Shown here: positions 26,415-34,675 of the stretch, one piece after another
How the letters are laid out: each line of letters opens with the position of its first letter
How positions within the stretch are numbered: the first letter of the stretch is position 1
From: an uncultured Oscillospiraceae bacterium
GTDB lineage: Bacteria; Bacillota; Clostridia; Oscillospirales; Acutalibacteraceae
DNA: 64,000 bases
Direction: 5' to 3'
Assembly: GCA_900539845.1 (NCBI GenBank)
Contig: UQDP01000001.1
Coordinates: 124,001-188,000 of the forward strand
Position numbers and translations under genes: made by a program
Notes under the pieces: model-generated
The model's database searches: none
Seen by the model: only the letters and a program-made list of their open reading frames with translations
What the model was told of the DNA's origin: nothing

Positions 26415-26687
26415 ATGAACAAAACAGAACTCGTAGCAGCAGTTGCTACAAAAGCGGATCTCTCAAAAAAAGATGCTGAAGCAGCAGTTAAGGCTGTTAT
26501 CGACGCTGTAACCGAAGCGCTTGCAGACGGCGACAAGGTTGCTCTTGTTGGTTTCGGCACATTTGAGGTTAAAACACGTGCGGCACGCACAGGTAAAAAT
26601 CCGCGCACAGGCGAAACAATCTCTATCCCTGCTTCCAAGGTTCCTTCTTTCAAGGCAGGCGCGGCTCTTAAGAACGCCGTAAAATAA
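26415..26687 (+). CDS. hup: HU-family DNA-binding protein
   Basis: A 90-residue histone-like nucleoid protein that bends DNA. The sequence is canonical: [41 protein letters not shown] arm with the Pro at the tip, and the basic C terminus. GGAGGAAATTTAA precedes the ATG. mazG-hup-S4 protein-yabP order matches many Firmicutes. Confidence 0.97.
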   Translation: MNKTELVAAVATKADLSKKDAEAAVKAVIDAVTEALADGDKVALVGFGTFEVKTRAARTGKNPRTGETISIPASKVPSFKAGAALKNAVK

Positions 26688-26697
26688 TTTTATGATG

Positions 26698-26729
26698 AAG
26701 CCGCCCGTTGTGGCGGCTTAATTTTTTTA
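26698..26729 (+). terminator. Rho-independent terminator after hup
   Basis: AAGCCGCC / GGCGGCTT 8-bp stem, 6-nt loop, then AATTTTTTT. The next gene lies only 17 nt on, so partial read-through could still feed it. Confidence 0.88.
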
Positions 26730-26745
26730 GTATAAAGGATTGTTT

Positions 26746-26985
26746 ATGAGACTTGATAAATATTTAAAGGTTTCCAGAATCATAAAACGACGCACGGTTG
26801 CAAACGAGGCTTGCGATGCCGGAAAGATAGAAGTGAACGGCAGAGTTCAGCGCGCATCTTATGATGTGAAGGTCGGAGATAAAATAACGGTCAATATCGG
26901 TATTGCGCCGAAAAGTTATGAAGTGCTTGAAGTCAGCGAGCATGCGCTTAAAGAGAATGCTGCAAAAATGTATAAGCTTCTCTGA
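26746..26985 (+). CDS. rqcP: S4-domain RNA-binding protein (RqcP/YabO-like)
   Basis: A 79-residue S4 domain: MRLDKYLKVSRIIKRRTVANEACDAGKIEVNGR. Orthologues (YabO, now RqcP) act with RqcH in adding Ala tails on stalled ribosomes' nascent chains. AAAGGA is 6 nt before the ATG. As in B. subtilis it precedes yabP, yabQ and the divIC-type gene. Confidence 0.88.
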   Translation: MRLDKYLKVSRIIKRRTVANEACDAGKIEVNGRVQRASYDVKVGDKITVNIGIAPKSYEVLEVSEHALKENAAKMYKLL

Positions 26986-27048
26986 TTTCTGTTCTTTGCT
27001 TATCATTAAAGCGCTTTTGCTTTCATATATTTTAACGGTGATTGATAT

Positions 27049-27327
27049 ATGGAAGATAAATTCAGCAGAAAGCCGCATTGCCTCCATCTTGAAAACAGAT
27101 GCGGTCTTAAATTAACCGGTGTAACGGATATAGGCGCGTTTGACGAGGAAAATGTTACTGCATATACGGATTACGGCTGTCTCAGCGTCAGTGGCTCTAA
27201 TCTGCATGTTGAGGAGCTTAACGTAGCAAACGGGATACTGGAGATCAACGGCGAGGTAACTGCGCTTATCTACAGCAGTAAAACCTCTAAAGAGAAAAAT
27301 ATATTTAAGAGGCTTTTCGGTGCTTGA
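27049..27327 (+). CDS. yabP: Sporulation protein YabP
   Basis: A 92-residue YabP/YqfC-family protein: HCLHLENRCGLKLTGVTDIGAFDEENV and LEINGEVTALIYSS. Needed for spore cortex formation in B. subtilis, although its molecular activity is unclear. It overlaps yabQ by 8 nt. GGTGAT precedes the start. Confidence 0.9.
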   Translation: MEDKFSRKPHCLHLENRCGLKLTGVTDIGAFDEENVTAYTDYGCLSVSGSNLHVEELNVANGILEINGEVTALIYSSKTSKEKNIFKRLFGA

Positions 27328-27784
27328 TTCAGCGGTCCAGTTTTTGATATGCGGATTTTTAATGGGGATCATTTACGATTTTTTTCGTTTTCTCCGATTT
27401 TTATTCCCGAATAAATTTGCCGCTTTTTTATTTGATTTCTCTTTTTTTGCTGTTTATGCGCTGTTCTTCTTTATCCTTTTGCTCAGTTATAACAACGGAT
27501 CTGTAAGGGCGCTATACTTTACAGCTTATTTTTTGGGACTGCTTGTTTATGTGTTCACAGTGTTCAGGCTGACCCGGCGTTTTCAAAGCAGTATAGCGGC
27601 TTTTCTAAGAGGTGTTATAAAAAAATTTGTTAAAAGTATCAAAAAGGTGTTGCAATTTATAAAGCGTGTGTATTATAATATTTCTATGTTAAGCAAAAAG
27701 CCTTTACGAAGAAAGCGTAAATCAAATGGCTCAAAAGCAGGTCGTAGAAATGAAAAAATTACTCGCGCTGATAAAGCAAAATAG
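27320..27784 (+). CDS. yabQ: Sporulation membrane protein YabQ
   Basis: A 154-residue protein with about four helices (FLICGFLMGIIYDFFRFLR, FDFSFFAVYALFFFILLL) and a very basic tail of about 50 residues. Matches YabQ, which is required for the spore cortex. Start is GTG overlapping the end of yabP, and the end overlaps the next gene by 35 nt. Confidence 0.85.
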   Translation: MLDSAVQFLICGFLMGIIYDFFRFLRFLFPNKFAAFLFDFSFFAVYALFFFILLLSYNNGSVRALYFTAYFLGLLVYVFTVFRLTRRFQSSIAAFLRGVIKKFVKSIKKVLQFIKRVYYNISMLSKKPLRRKRKSNGSKAGRRNEKITRADKAK

Positions 27785-28061
27785 AAAAGCAAGAGCCACG
27801 GTTATAGCGGTTCCTCTGATTGTTATGTTTTTTGTGTGCGGCGGAATCATCGTATCGCAGTTTTCGGATATCAGCAGGCTTAAAAATCAGGAGGCGGCGT
27901 ACACCGAGCAGCTTAAGCAGCAGCAGGCGGAAAACGAGGAGCTTGAGCAGATACTCGATTCCGAAGACAGGGATGCCTATATTGAGCAAAAGGCACGCGA
28001 AAAAGGTTACGTGAAATCGGACGAGATCGTTTTTTACGATATTTCCGGCAGCGGAAACTGA
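27750..28061 (+). CDS. divIC: Septum formation initiator (FtsB/DivIC-type)
   Basis: A 103-residue bitopic protein: short basic cytoplasmic head, one membrane segment (VIAVPLIVMFFVCGGIIV), then an extracytoplasmic coiled coil (RLKNQEAAYTEQLKQQQAEN) and the C-terminal AREKGYVKSDEIVFYDI motif. Part of the FtsL-FtsB/DivIC-FtsQ divisome complex. Start at 27750 or the ATG at 27726. Position after yabQ is conserved. Confidence 0.88.
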   Translation: MKKLLALIKQNRKARATVIAVPLIVMFFVCGGIIVSQFSDISRLKNQEAAYTEQLKQQQAENEELEQILDSEDRDAYIEQKAREKGYVKSDEIVFYDISGSGN

Positions 28062-28084
28062 TGAAAGTTCATATAAGCAAATAG

Positions 28085-28112
28085 AGCCGGGAGTATTCTC
28101 GGCTTGTTTTTT
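28085..28112 (+). terminator. Rho-independent terminator after divIC
   Basis: AGCCGGGAG / TTCTCGGCT stem with a 2-nt apex, then TGTTTTTT. Confidence 0.8.
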
Positions 28113-28166
28113 AGGAATTGAAAAAACGGCATATTCCGTTTGGGTTATACCGTGTGAGGAGAAAAT

Positions 28167-29012
28167 ATGAGAGAGATAAATTCTTCCGAAATAACCAAAA
28201 CAGTAAAAAAGCTTGTTATCGACGCGAATAAGATTCTGCCGCAGGATCTTGCGGACTGCATTTCCTGCTTCAGGGATCAGGAGCAGAACGAAACGGCAAA
28301 ATCGGTTCTTTCCGATCTGGAGAGCAATATCGCTGCGGCAAAAGAACTGGATATACCTGTTTGCCAGGATACGGGGATGGCGGTCATTTTTGCTGAGATC
28401 GGTCAGGATGTTCACATTTCCGGGGAAAATTTCGAGGATGCCGTAAACCGCGGCGTTGCACAGGGCTACACGGACGGACTTTTGCGCAAATCCGTTGTGC
28501 GGGATCCTTTTTTTGACAGGGTGAACACCAACGACAACACGCCGGCGGTCATTCACACGCGCATCGTGCCGGGAGATAAAATAAAGATCACAGCCGCCCC
28601 AAAGGGCTTCGGCAGTGAGAATATGAGTGCACTTAAAATGTTTACCCCCAGCGCGAAAAGGGAAGATATTATCGGTTTTGTTGTAGACGCCGTTAAGAAA
28701 GCAGGCTCAAATCCCTGTCCGCCGATAGTTGTGGGAATAGGTATCGGCGGAGATTTTGAATACAGCGCATTGCTTGCCAAAAAGGCGCTCTGCCGCAGTG
28801 TTTCGCAAAGGAATGAAAATGATCTTTACGCCGCTATGGAAAACGAACTGCTTGAAAAGATCAACGCACTTGATATAGGACCACAGGGCTTCGGCGGACA
28901 GACGACTGCGCTTGCCGTAAATATAGAAACTTATCCGACTCATATCGCAGGGCTGCCGGTTGCAGTAAATATTGGCTGTCACGTAACGCGCCATGCGTCA
29001 GCGGAAATATAA
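28167..29012 (+). CDS. fumA: Fumarate hydratase alpha subunit (class I)
   Basis: N-terminal half of the two-subunit, oxygen-sensitive [4Fe-4S] class I fumarase (fumarate to malate), or of the related tartrate dehydratase. Cys ligands appear in PVCQDTG, NPCPPIVVGIGIGG and NIGCHVTRH. 281 aa matches an alpha subunit alone. The beta subunit gene, usually next door, is not in the window. GTGAGGAG precedes the ATG. Confidence 0.88.
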   Translation: MREINSSEITKTVKKLVIDANKILPQDLADCISCFRDQEQNETAKSVLSDLESNIAAAKELDIPVCQDTGMAVIFAEIGQDVHISGENFEDAVNRGVAQGYTDGLLRKSVVRDPFFDRVNTNDNTPAVIHTRIVPGDKIKITAAPKGFGSENMSALKMFTPSAKREDIIGFVVDAVKKAGSNPCPPIVVGIGIGGDFEYSALLAKKALCRSVSQRNENDLYAAMENELLEKINALDIGPQGFGGQTTALAVNIETYPTHIAGLPVAVNIGCHVTRHASAEI

Positions 29013-29071
29013 GTAAGAGATAAAAAACGATTTCGGGTTTATCTCTCTTGCTTAAACAAAAAGGAATTCAT

Positions 29072-30193
29072 ATGTATCTTTATATGGTTGCCCCATGCCT
29101 GTTTGGGCTTGAAGGGCTTGTTTCTGATGATTTGAAATTTTTGGGAGCGGAGAATGTTTCAGCAGAAAACGGCAGGGTCTTTTTTGAGGGCAATGAAAAT
29201 ATTCTTGCCCGCGCGAATATCTGCTGCCGCTTTGCCGAACGCATTTTGATCGTTATGGACAGGTTTGAAGCCCGTTCGTTTACAGAGCTTTTTGACAGTG
29301 TAAAGCTTATAAACTGGAGCGATTTCATAGGTGCTCATGATGCGTTTCCCGTTAAAGGACACTGTGTTTCTTCTGCGCTGCATTCCGTGCCGGACTGCCA
29401 GCGAATCATCAAAAAGGCGGTCGCGGACAGCCTTTCCGAGGATTACGGCGTGAACTGGCTTGAGGAGAGCGGCAGTGTGCATCAGATCCAGTTTTCCATA
29501 ATCAAAGATGAGGCTGTTATTATGCTTGACACCTCCGGCGCGGGCCTTCATAAACGCGGATACCGCCCGCAGGCAAACGATGCGCCTATCAGGGAAACGC
29601 TTGCCGCCGCGATGTGCTCGCTTTCAAAGCTGCGCCATTATCACACGATGTATGACCCGTTCTGCGGCAGCGGCACTCTGCTTGTTGAGGGCGCCATGCT
29701 TGCCAATCATATCGCCCCCGGTGCCAACAGAGATTTCACAGCCCGAAAGTGGGGGCTTTTTGATGAGAGAATATGGCGCGAAGAACGTGAGCGCGCGGAA
29801 AGTCTTGTTAAAAAGGATACCGATTTTATTGCTTTCGGCAGTGATATTTCACGTTCTGCCGTTGAACTTTCCGCTCGCAATGCCAAAAACGCCGGTGTAG
29901 AAAAATTTATCCGCCTTGAAGTGAAAGATATAAAGAACTTTGCGCCTTCAAGCGAAAAGGGCACGCTGATAACGAATCCGCCTTACGGCGAAAGGATGCT
30001 CGATATTTCCGCCGCGGAAAAACTTTATAAAATGATGGGCGGCAGGTTTGAACGGCGCAAGGGCTGGAGCTACGGAATCATTTCGCCCGATGAAGAATTT
30101 GAAAAATGCTTCGGAAGAAAGGCGGATAAGCGCCGCAAGCTGTATAACGGCATGATCAAATGCCAATATTATATGTATTTTAAATCATTTTAG
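29072..30193 (+). CDS. THUMP-domain class I RNA methyltransferase (RlmL/YpsC-like)
   Basis: A 373-residue SAM-dependent N2-guanosine-type RNA methyltransferase. A THUMP RNA-binding region occupies about residues 45-155; the catalytic part has DPFCGSGTLLVEGA (SAM loop, about 192) and the NPPYGERM motif (about 289). Close to the N-terminal half of E. coli RlmL (23S m2G2445) and B. subtilis YpsC. The ATG 29072 is 6 nt from AAGGA; the 8-codon longer ATG at 29048 lacks one. Confidence 0.9.
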   Translation: MYLYMVAPCLFGLEGLVSDDLKFLGAENVSAENGRVFFEGNENILARANICCRFAERILIVMDRFEARSFTELFDSVKLINWSDFIGAHDAFPVKGHCVSSALHSVPDCQRIIKKAVADSLSEDYGVNWLEESGSVHQIQFSIIKDEAVIMLDTSGAGLHKRGYRPQANDAPIRETLAAAMCSLSKLRHYHTMYDPFCGSGTLLVEGAMLANHIAPGANRDFTARKWGLFDERIWREERERAESLVKKDTDFIAFGSDISRSAVELSARNAKNAGVEKFIRLEVKDIKNFAPSSEKGTLITNPPYGERMLDISAAEKLYKMMGGRFERRKGWSYGIISPDEEFEKCFGRKADKRRKLYNGMIKCQYYMYFKSF

Positions 30194-30195
30194 AG

Positions 30196-30224
30196 AACGC
30201 GCCGTTTAGGTGCGTTTTATTTTT
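30196..30224 (+). terminator. Rho-independent terminator
   Basis: AACGCGCC / GGTGCGTT stem (one G-T), 5-nt loop, then TTATTTTT, directly after the methyltransferase stop. Confidence 0.8.
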
Positions 30225-30242
30225 CAGTATGACAAATTTTTA

Positions 30243-30271
30243 TTGACTGTTTTAACCGCGTTATGTAGAAT
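30243..30271 (+). promoter_or_regulatory. Sigma-A-type promoter of the feo operon
   Basis: TTGACT (30243-30248), 17 nt, TAGAAT (30266-30271). The 70-nt leader to feoA shows no palindrome that I would call a Fur or DtxR box. Confidence 0.65.
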
Positions 30272-30343
30272 ATATTAATGAGTTAAGTTGCAAAACTGCA
30301 GCGATCTTGACCCGCTGTGCTTATTTTGAGGGAGGTGCGGCTT

Positions 30344-30568
30344 ATGCTGCTGAAAGATGCGCAAATCGGGGATATATGTATTGTTGAGAATATAAACCTG
30401 CCGTTTCAGATGGAACGCCGTCTGGAGTCGCTCGGCATGACAAAGGAAACGCCGGTTTCAATTGTGAACAGAAAGGGCAGGGGAATCCTTATCATCAAAC
30501 TCAGGGGAACACGTTTCGCGCTGGGATACAATATAACGAAAAATATAGAAGTGAGGCGCGCGGGATGA
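30344..30568 (+). CDS. feoA: Ferrous iron transport protein A
   Basis: A small SH3-fold cytosolic protein (74 aa) that assists FeoB. Pattern: LLKDAQIGDICIVENI, RRLESLGMTKETPV, ALGYNITKNIEVR. The ATG 30344 has GGAGG 8 nt upstream. The stop overlaps the feoB ATG by 4 nt. Confidence 0.93.
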   Translation: MLLKDAQIGDICIVENINLPFQMERRLESLGMTKETPVSIVNRKGRGILIIKLRGTRFALGYNITKNIEVRRAG

Positions 30569-32607
30569 GCTCAGAAATGACGATAGGTTTTATAGGCAAT
30601 CCGAACTGCGGCAAAACAACGCTTTTCAATGCCTATACGGGCGCGAATCTGAAGGTTGCCAACTGGCCGGGCGTTACCGTTGAAAAGGTGGAGGGCGCGA
30701 TAAAGGCGCATAATATGGATATTCACCTTGTGGATCTGCCGGGAACATACAGCCTTACCTCGTATACGATGGAGGAGACTGTTTCCCGCAGCTTTATTCT
30801 GAGCGATGAGGTAGACGTGATCATCAATGTGGCTGACGCGTCCGCTCTGGAGCGCAGTCTTTATCTTACGCTTCAGCTGCTTGAACTCGGAAAACCCGTT
30901 ATTCTCGCGCTGAATATGATGGATATCGTAGAGAAACGAGGAATGGAGATCGATCTCCACCGGCTGCCTGAAATGCTCGGCATACCCGTCGTGCCCGTTT
31001 CTGCAAGAAAACGCAGGGGGCTTGATGTGCTCCTCCATGCCGCCGTGCATCATAAAAACGCGAAAAAGCCGGATTGTCTTATACATAACCATAAATCTTC
31101 ATCACATCATATGCATGATCACCACACGGAATTCGCAATGGTGTATTCTGATGAGATAGAGGACAAGATAGACTGGCTTATCCCGGAGCTTGAAAACCGC
31201 TATCCTGCTCTTACAAATTACCGCTGGCATGCCATAAAACTGCTTGAAAAAGATAAAGAAATCACGGAAAAATACCCTGTCGATATGCCGCAGGTGCTTG
31301 ACCGCAGCTATGAATCCGATATAATCAACCAGAAATATGATTTCATAGGCGAAATCATAGACGAGGTGCTCATACACAAGGAGAGCCGAGATATTTTTAC
31401 CGAAAAGGTGGACAGCGTGCTGACAAGCAAGGTGTGGGGCATACCTGTTTTTCTCGGCATTATGGCTGTGATCTTTTTCCTCACTTTTACCGTTGGCGAC
31501 TGGATAAAAGGCTATTTTGAACTCGGTGTGGATTTGATTTCAAATGCCGCAACAGCAGGGCTGACGGCTATTCATGCCGGCGATCTGGTTACGTCGCTTG
31601 TGGTGGACGGAATCATTGCCGGAGTAGGTACGATTATAACTTTCCTGCCGAATATCCTTATTCTGTTTTTATGCCTTGCACTGCTGGAGGACAGCGGCTA
31701 TATGGCGCGTGTCGCTTATGTCATGGAGGGCGTTATGAGCAGGCTTGGCCTTTCCGGCAAGGCGTTTATACCGATGCTGCTCGGCTTCGGCTGCACGGTT
31801 CCTGCCATCATGGCGTCCCGCGCTCTGGAAAATAAGCGAGACCGTTATAAGGTGATGCTTGTTACGCCGTTTATGAGCTGCAACGCAAGGCTGACGATTT
31901 ATATCCTTTTTGCGGAAATGTTTTTCGGCGACAATGCTATGCTCGTCGCCTATTCGATGTATCTTATAGGTATTGTTGTTGCCATTGCCGTTTCCGCGGT
32001 CATACATCTGATAGACAGAAAGAAAAGCGAAAACTATCTTATTATAGAGTTGCCCGAATATAAAATGCCTGACGCGAGAACAGTCGGCATTTATGTCTGG
32101 GAAAAAGTGAAGGACTACCTCGGAAAAGCGGGAACGACTATATTCCTTGCCACAATCATAATATGGGCGCTGCTCAATTTCGGACCGCAGGGCTTCGCGC
32201 AGGATACTGCGGATAGCTTCGGCGCTGTGGTCGGCAAATGGCTTGTGCCTGTATTTGCCCCCATAGGTCTCGGTTTCTGGCAGATCGTTGTGGCGCTTAT
32301 TGCGGGCATCTCTGCAAAAGAGGTCGTTGTTTCAAGCTGCGCCGTGCTTTTCGGCATAGTGAACGCCAGCTCCGCGGCAGGCATGGATTCGTTCTCCGCG
32401 GCGCTTCAGGGAATCGGCTTCGGTTCGCTCAATGCGTTTTGCCTTATGGTCTTCTGCCTGCTGTATATTCCATGTGCCGCCGCGCTCGCCACGATACGCA
32501 AGGAATCAAACAGCTGGGGCTGGATGGGCTTTACTGCTTTCTTCCAGCTTGCCGTGGCTTGGATCGTAACATTCATTGTTTACCGTATCGGTCTGCTGAT
32601 CGTCTGA
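30565..32607 (+). CDS. feoB: Ferrous iron transporter FeoB with a His-rich loop
   Basis: GTP-gated Fe(II) importer. The N-terminal G domain has GNPNCGKTTLFNAYTG, WPGVTVEK, DLPGTYSL and NMMD; the membrane part has GFGCTVPAIMASR and SCNARLTIY gates. 680 aa, about 8 or more membrane helices. Between the G domain and the membrane region, residues 174-187 hold seven His in fourteen residues (HNHKSSSHHMHDHH), a likely metal-binding insert. Expressed with feoA from one promoter. Confidence 0.95.
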   Translation: MSSEMTIGFIGNPNCGKTTLFNAYTGANLKVANWPGVTVEKVEGAIKAHNMDIHLVDLPGTYSLTSYTMEETVSRSFILSDEVDVIINVADASALERSLYLTLQLLELGKPVILALNMMDIVEKRGMEIDLHRLPEMLGIPVVPVSARKRRGLDVLLHAAVHHKNAKKPDCLIHNHKSSSHHMHDHHTEFAMVYSDEIEDKIDWLIPELENRYPALTNYRWHAIKLLEKDKEITEKYPVDMPQVLDRSYESDIINQKYDFIGEIIDEVLIHKESRDIFTEKVDSVLTSKVWGIPVFLGIMAVIFFLTFTVGDWIKGYFELGVDLISNAATAGLTAIHAGDLVTSLVVDGIIAGVGTIITFLPNILILFLCLALLEDSGYMARVAYVMEGVMSRLGLSGKAFIPMLLGFGCTVPAIMASRALENKRDRYKVMLVTPFMSCNARLTIYILFAEMFFGDNAMLVAYSMYLIGIVVAIAVSAVIHLIDRKKSENYLIIELPEYKMPDARTVGIYVWEKVKDYLGKAGTTIFLATIIIWALLNFGPQGFAQDTADSFGAVVGKWLVPVFAPIGLGFWQIVVALIAGISAKEVVVSSCAVLFGIVNASSAAGMDSFSAALQGIGFGSLNAFCLMVFCLLYIPCAAALATIRKESNSWGWMGFTAFFQLAVAWIVTFIVYRIGLLIV

Positions 32608-32626
32608 TTTTCATAAAGGAGATCAA

Positions 32627-33169
32627 ATGTACTGGCTTGATGAAGTCAATATAAGGCTCAAAAGAAAAAATCAAGTCCTGTTCGCAAAGGACAGTGCCTA
32701 TCTTCAGGACCTCGCCGAACTGCTCCGAAATGAGGAGCATCGGGTGTTGGTCTTATGGGCGCTTGATCTTGCCGCTGAATCGGTCGCAATGCTTGAAAGC
32801 ATATATCCGAAAGAAACGAGACCGCGCGAGGCGCTGGAGAGCGCACGCGAATGGGCGGCGGGAAGCATAAAGATGCGTATTGCTCAGCGGAAGATTCTGG
32901 ATTGCCACGCCCTTGCAAAAGAACTCACTTGTAAAGCGGATATCGCTGCTTGTCATGCTGTGGGGCAGGCTTGTTCGGTTGTCCACACAGTCGGACATGC
33001 AATAGGCTATCCCATTTATGATCTCACTTCTGTTGTTTACCGTCTTGGTGCGGATGCATGCACAAAAACGGTTGAGCGCAGAAAACAGGAATACATAGAT
33101 AAATTGTTTTATTGGCAAGAGCACCTGTGTGATTATAAAGGCGAATGGGCAGATTTCATGCGCAAATGA
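32627..33169 (+). CDS. Putative immunity protein-like (Imm-5-like) protein
   Basis: A 180-residue soluble helical protein with EEHRVLVLWALDLAAESV, IYPKETRPREALESAREWA and ACHAVGQACSVVHTVGHAIG. This arrangement matches proteins annotated as putative immunity/Imm-5-like, found in many Firmicutes with no toxin beside them. No toxin gene is adjacent here. It begins 19 nt after feoB with a strong AAAGGAG and no terminator between, so it is probably the last gene of the feo operon. The function is unproven; several His and Cys residues could even bind metal. Confidence 0.7.
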   Translation: MYWLDEVNIRLKRKNQVLFAKDSAYLQDLAELLRNEEHRVLVLWALDLAAESVAMLESIYPKETRPREALESAREWAAGSIKMRIAQRKILDCHALAKELTCKADIAACHAVGQACSVVHTVGHAIGYPIYDLTSVVYRLGADACTKTVERRKQEYIDKLFYWQEHLCDYKGEWADFMRK

Positions 33170-33195
33170 TTTATATACGATTTGACCCAAAATAT

Positions 33196-33224
33196 AAAGG
33201 CAGACGCAAAATCGTCTGCCTTTT
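33196..33224. terminator. Bidirectional terminator
   Basis: AAAGGCAGACG / CGTCTGCCTTT 11-bp perfect stem with a 6-nt loop. T-rich on the + side; the minus-strand continuation is TATATTTTG. It lies between two convergent genes. Confidence 0.88.
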
Positions 33225-33237
33225 GCTATGCTGGGAC

Positions 33238-34113
33238 TCAACAGTTGCTTTTGAATTTTTTTAAATAAAATACCAATGATATCAAAGACGGAACACCTAT
33301 CCAGGTGATTATGGCGATTGCCGTAACAATTTCGAAGTTTTCTATTGTCAGTGCCGCTCCGATATACAGCATTGCAACGGGTATTGAAATATATCCCATA
33401 ATTTTGTGCGCAATGTTCCATGTGTCCTCATCTCTTACCGTCCAGGGTAAACGCAGACCCGTATGCCGACTGAACGGAAGTTTTGGGGATACTGTTCCGG
33501 TAAAAATCATGATTGCAGCTATGACAAACAGGGCAATTAAATATTCATTTTCTTCGGATATGCTGATTATGCCCAGACTGCACAAAACGCTTGCTAAAAC
33601 GCAAATGGCAAGTATTGTTAAATTGAATACCGTTGTGATCTTCTGAATTTTTATGTTTGCGTTATTCTCGTTTTCGGCAAACAGATTCAGATTTTTAAAT
33701 AGTATTATTACTGCAACGGCTATGCATATTCCCGTCAGCAAGATGGAAACGGTCTCGTTTTCAAATATCAGCACCGCCAGCATTGCCAGAAACGAAAAAA
33801 GCAATATCAGACCGCGTTTACGGCTTATCAGTTTTGCCGTTCGTATCTGAGCGTTTTTCTTTGCCAGCAATTCGTTCGCCTCAGCCAGTTTCTGCTCCAA
33901 ATCCTCGTTGTTGTTCTCCTCTTTTGTACCGAGTATTTCGGTAACGGGAACATGGAATAATTCAGCTATTTTGATAACCATTTCCGCGTCGGGTACGGAC
34001 AGACCGTTTTCCCATTTGGAAACCGTCTGCCTGACAACTGCGAGTCTGATTGCCGGTTCCTCTTGACTCATTCCGGCTTGCTTTCTGAGGCGTTTTATAT
34101 TTTTTTCAATCAT
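33238..34113 (-). CDS. XRE-family regulator with a membrane SdpI-like domain
   Basis: Residues 1-65 are an HTH (KRLRKQAGMSQEE, RQTVSKWENGLSVPD). A coiled linker follows, then about six membrane helices from residue 100 on. The C-terminal part with SPKLPFSRHTGLRLPWTVRDEDTW is the SdpI-type signature (SdpI gives immunity to the SDP toxin and sequesters its repressor). A membrane-bound transcription regulator or immunity sensor is likely. The ATG 34113 has GGGAGG 7 nt upstream. A perfect palindrome covers its -10 box, suggesting self-control. Confidence 0.85.
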   Translation of the reverse strand: MIEKNIKRLRKQAGMSQEEPAIRLAVVRQTVSKWENGLSVPDAEMVIKIAELFHVPVTEILGTKEENNNEDLEQKLAEANELLAKKNAQIRTAKLISRKRGLILLFSFLAMLAVLIFENETVSILLTGICIAVAVIILFKNLNLFAENENNANIKIQKITTVFNLTILAICVLASVLCSLGIISISEENEYLIALFVIAAIMIFTGTVSPKLPFSRHTGLRLPWTVRDEDTWNIAHKIMGYISIPVAMLYIGAALTIENFEIVTAIAIITWIGVPSLISLVFYLKKFKSNC

Positions 34114-34132
34114 TCCAATCCCTCCCATATCA

Positions 34133-34144
34133 CCATTATAATGG
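34133..34144. promoter_or_regulatory. 12-bp perfect palindrome over the XRE gene's -10
   Basis: CCATTATAATGG is a perfect palindrome that includes the whole -10 hexamer of the minus-strand promoter, an arrangement typical of autorepressor sites for HTH proteins. Confidence 0.5.
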
Positions 34145-34162
34145 GGCGGCTGTATAAATCAA
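34135..34162 (-). promoter_or_regulatory. Sigma-A-type promoter of the XRE-SdpI gene
   Basis: Minus strand: TTGATT (34162-34157), 16 nt, TATAAT (34140-34135). Confidence 0.65.
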
Positions 34163-34225
34163 GCAACGGAAATTAACATGCTGTACTTTCCGTTCTTTAA
34201 TAATAGATTTATTGATATAGATGAG

Positions 34226-34254
34226 AAAAAAGCGGTTCGTAAAGAACCGCTTTT
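34226..34254 (-). terminator. Rho-independent terminator of the DUF3784 gene
   Basis: AAAAGCGGTTC / GAACCGCTTTT 11-bp stem, 5-nt loop; on the minus strand a run of T follows. Confidence 0.88.
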
Positions 34255-34261
34255 GTTTGAA

Positions 34262-34606
34262 TTATTGTTTGTTTTTGCATTTTGTGTTGGCATAGTAAAT
34301 CAAAAAGGCTGCGCCTGCGATCAGCAGGATTAAAAAGACAAGAGCTGGTATCAGCAGGGTGTTTTCAGCCATTTTTCCGTTTAATACCAAATATTCGGCA
34401 AGGCTCAGACCTGCGGTCATTACTGCGACGAACAGCATAAATCCGCCGACCGCGCGGCAGAGCTTTTTTTCATTGTATTCCGCCTTTTCTTTTTCCGTTG
34501 CCGTATTGTATCCCGCAATCAGAAAAGAGCCATGTCCGCTGAGCAGAACGAGCGAAAGAATAAGGCATAATATTGAAAGAGCACCTGTTATAATTACACC
34601 GATCAT
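34262..34606 (-). CDS. DUF3784-family small membrane protein
   Basis: A 114-residue protein with three predicted helices. The pattern GHGSFLIAGYNTATEKEKAEY followed by KLCRAVGGFML is the DUF3784 signature. Function unknown. The ATG 34606 has AAAGGAGG 8 nt upstream. It has its own promoter and terminator between two other minus-strand accessory genes. Confidence 0.82.
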   Translation of the reverse strand: MIGVIITGALSILCLILSLVLLSGHGSFLIAGYNTATEKEKAEYNEKKLCRAVGGFMLFVAVMTAGLSLAEYLVLNGKMAENTLLIPALVFLILLIAGAAFLIYYANTKCKNKQ

Positions 34607-34628
34607 AGCCAAGACCTCCTTTGCCCTC

Positions 34629-34657
34629 AATATATTACTTTGAAACGCAAAAGTCAA
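34629..34657 (-). promoter_or_regulatory. Sigma-A-type promoter of the DUF3784 gene
   Basis: Minus strand: TTGACT (34657-34652), 17 nt, TATATT (34634-34629). Confidence 0.7.
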
Positions 34658-34675
34658 TAGCTTTCATGGTTTTGT

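Noticed and set aside
29011..29053. AT-rich hairpin after fumA (AGAGATAAA / TTTATCTCT) as a terminator
   Set aside because: No T-tract follows on the + strand; it may only be a spacer structure.
30272..30343. Fur or DtxR box in the feoA leader
   Set aside because: No palindrome near the known consensus could be found around the promoter.
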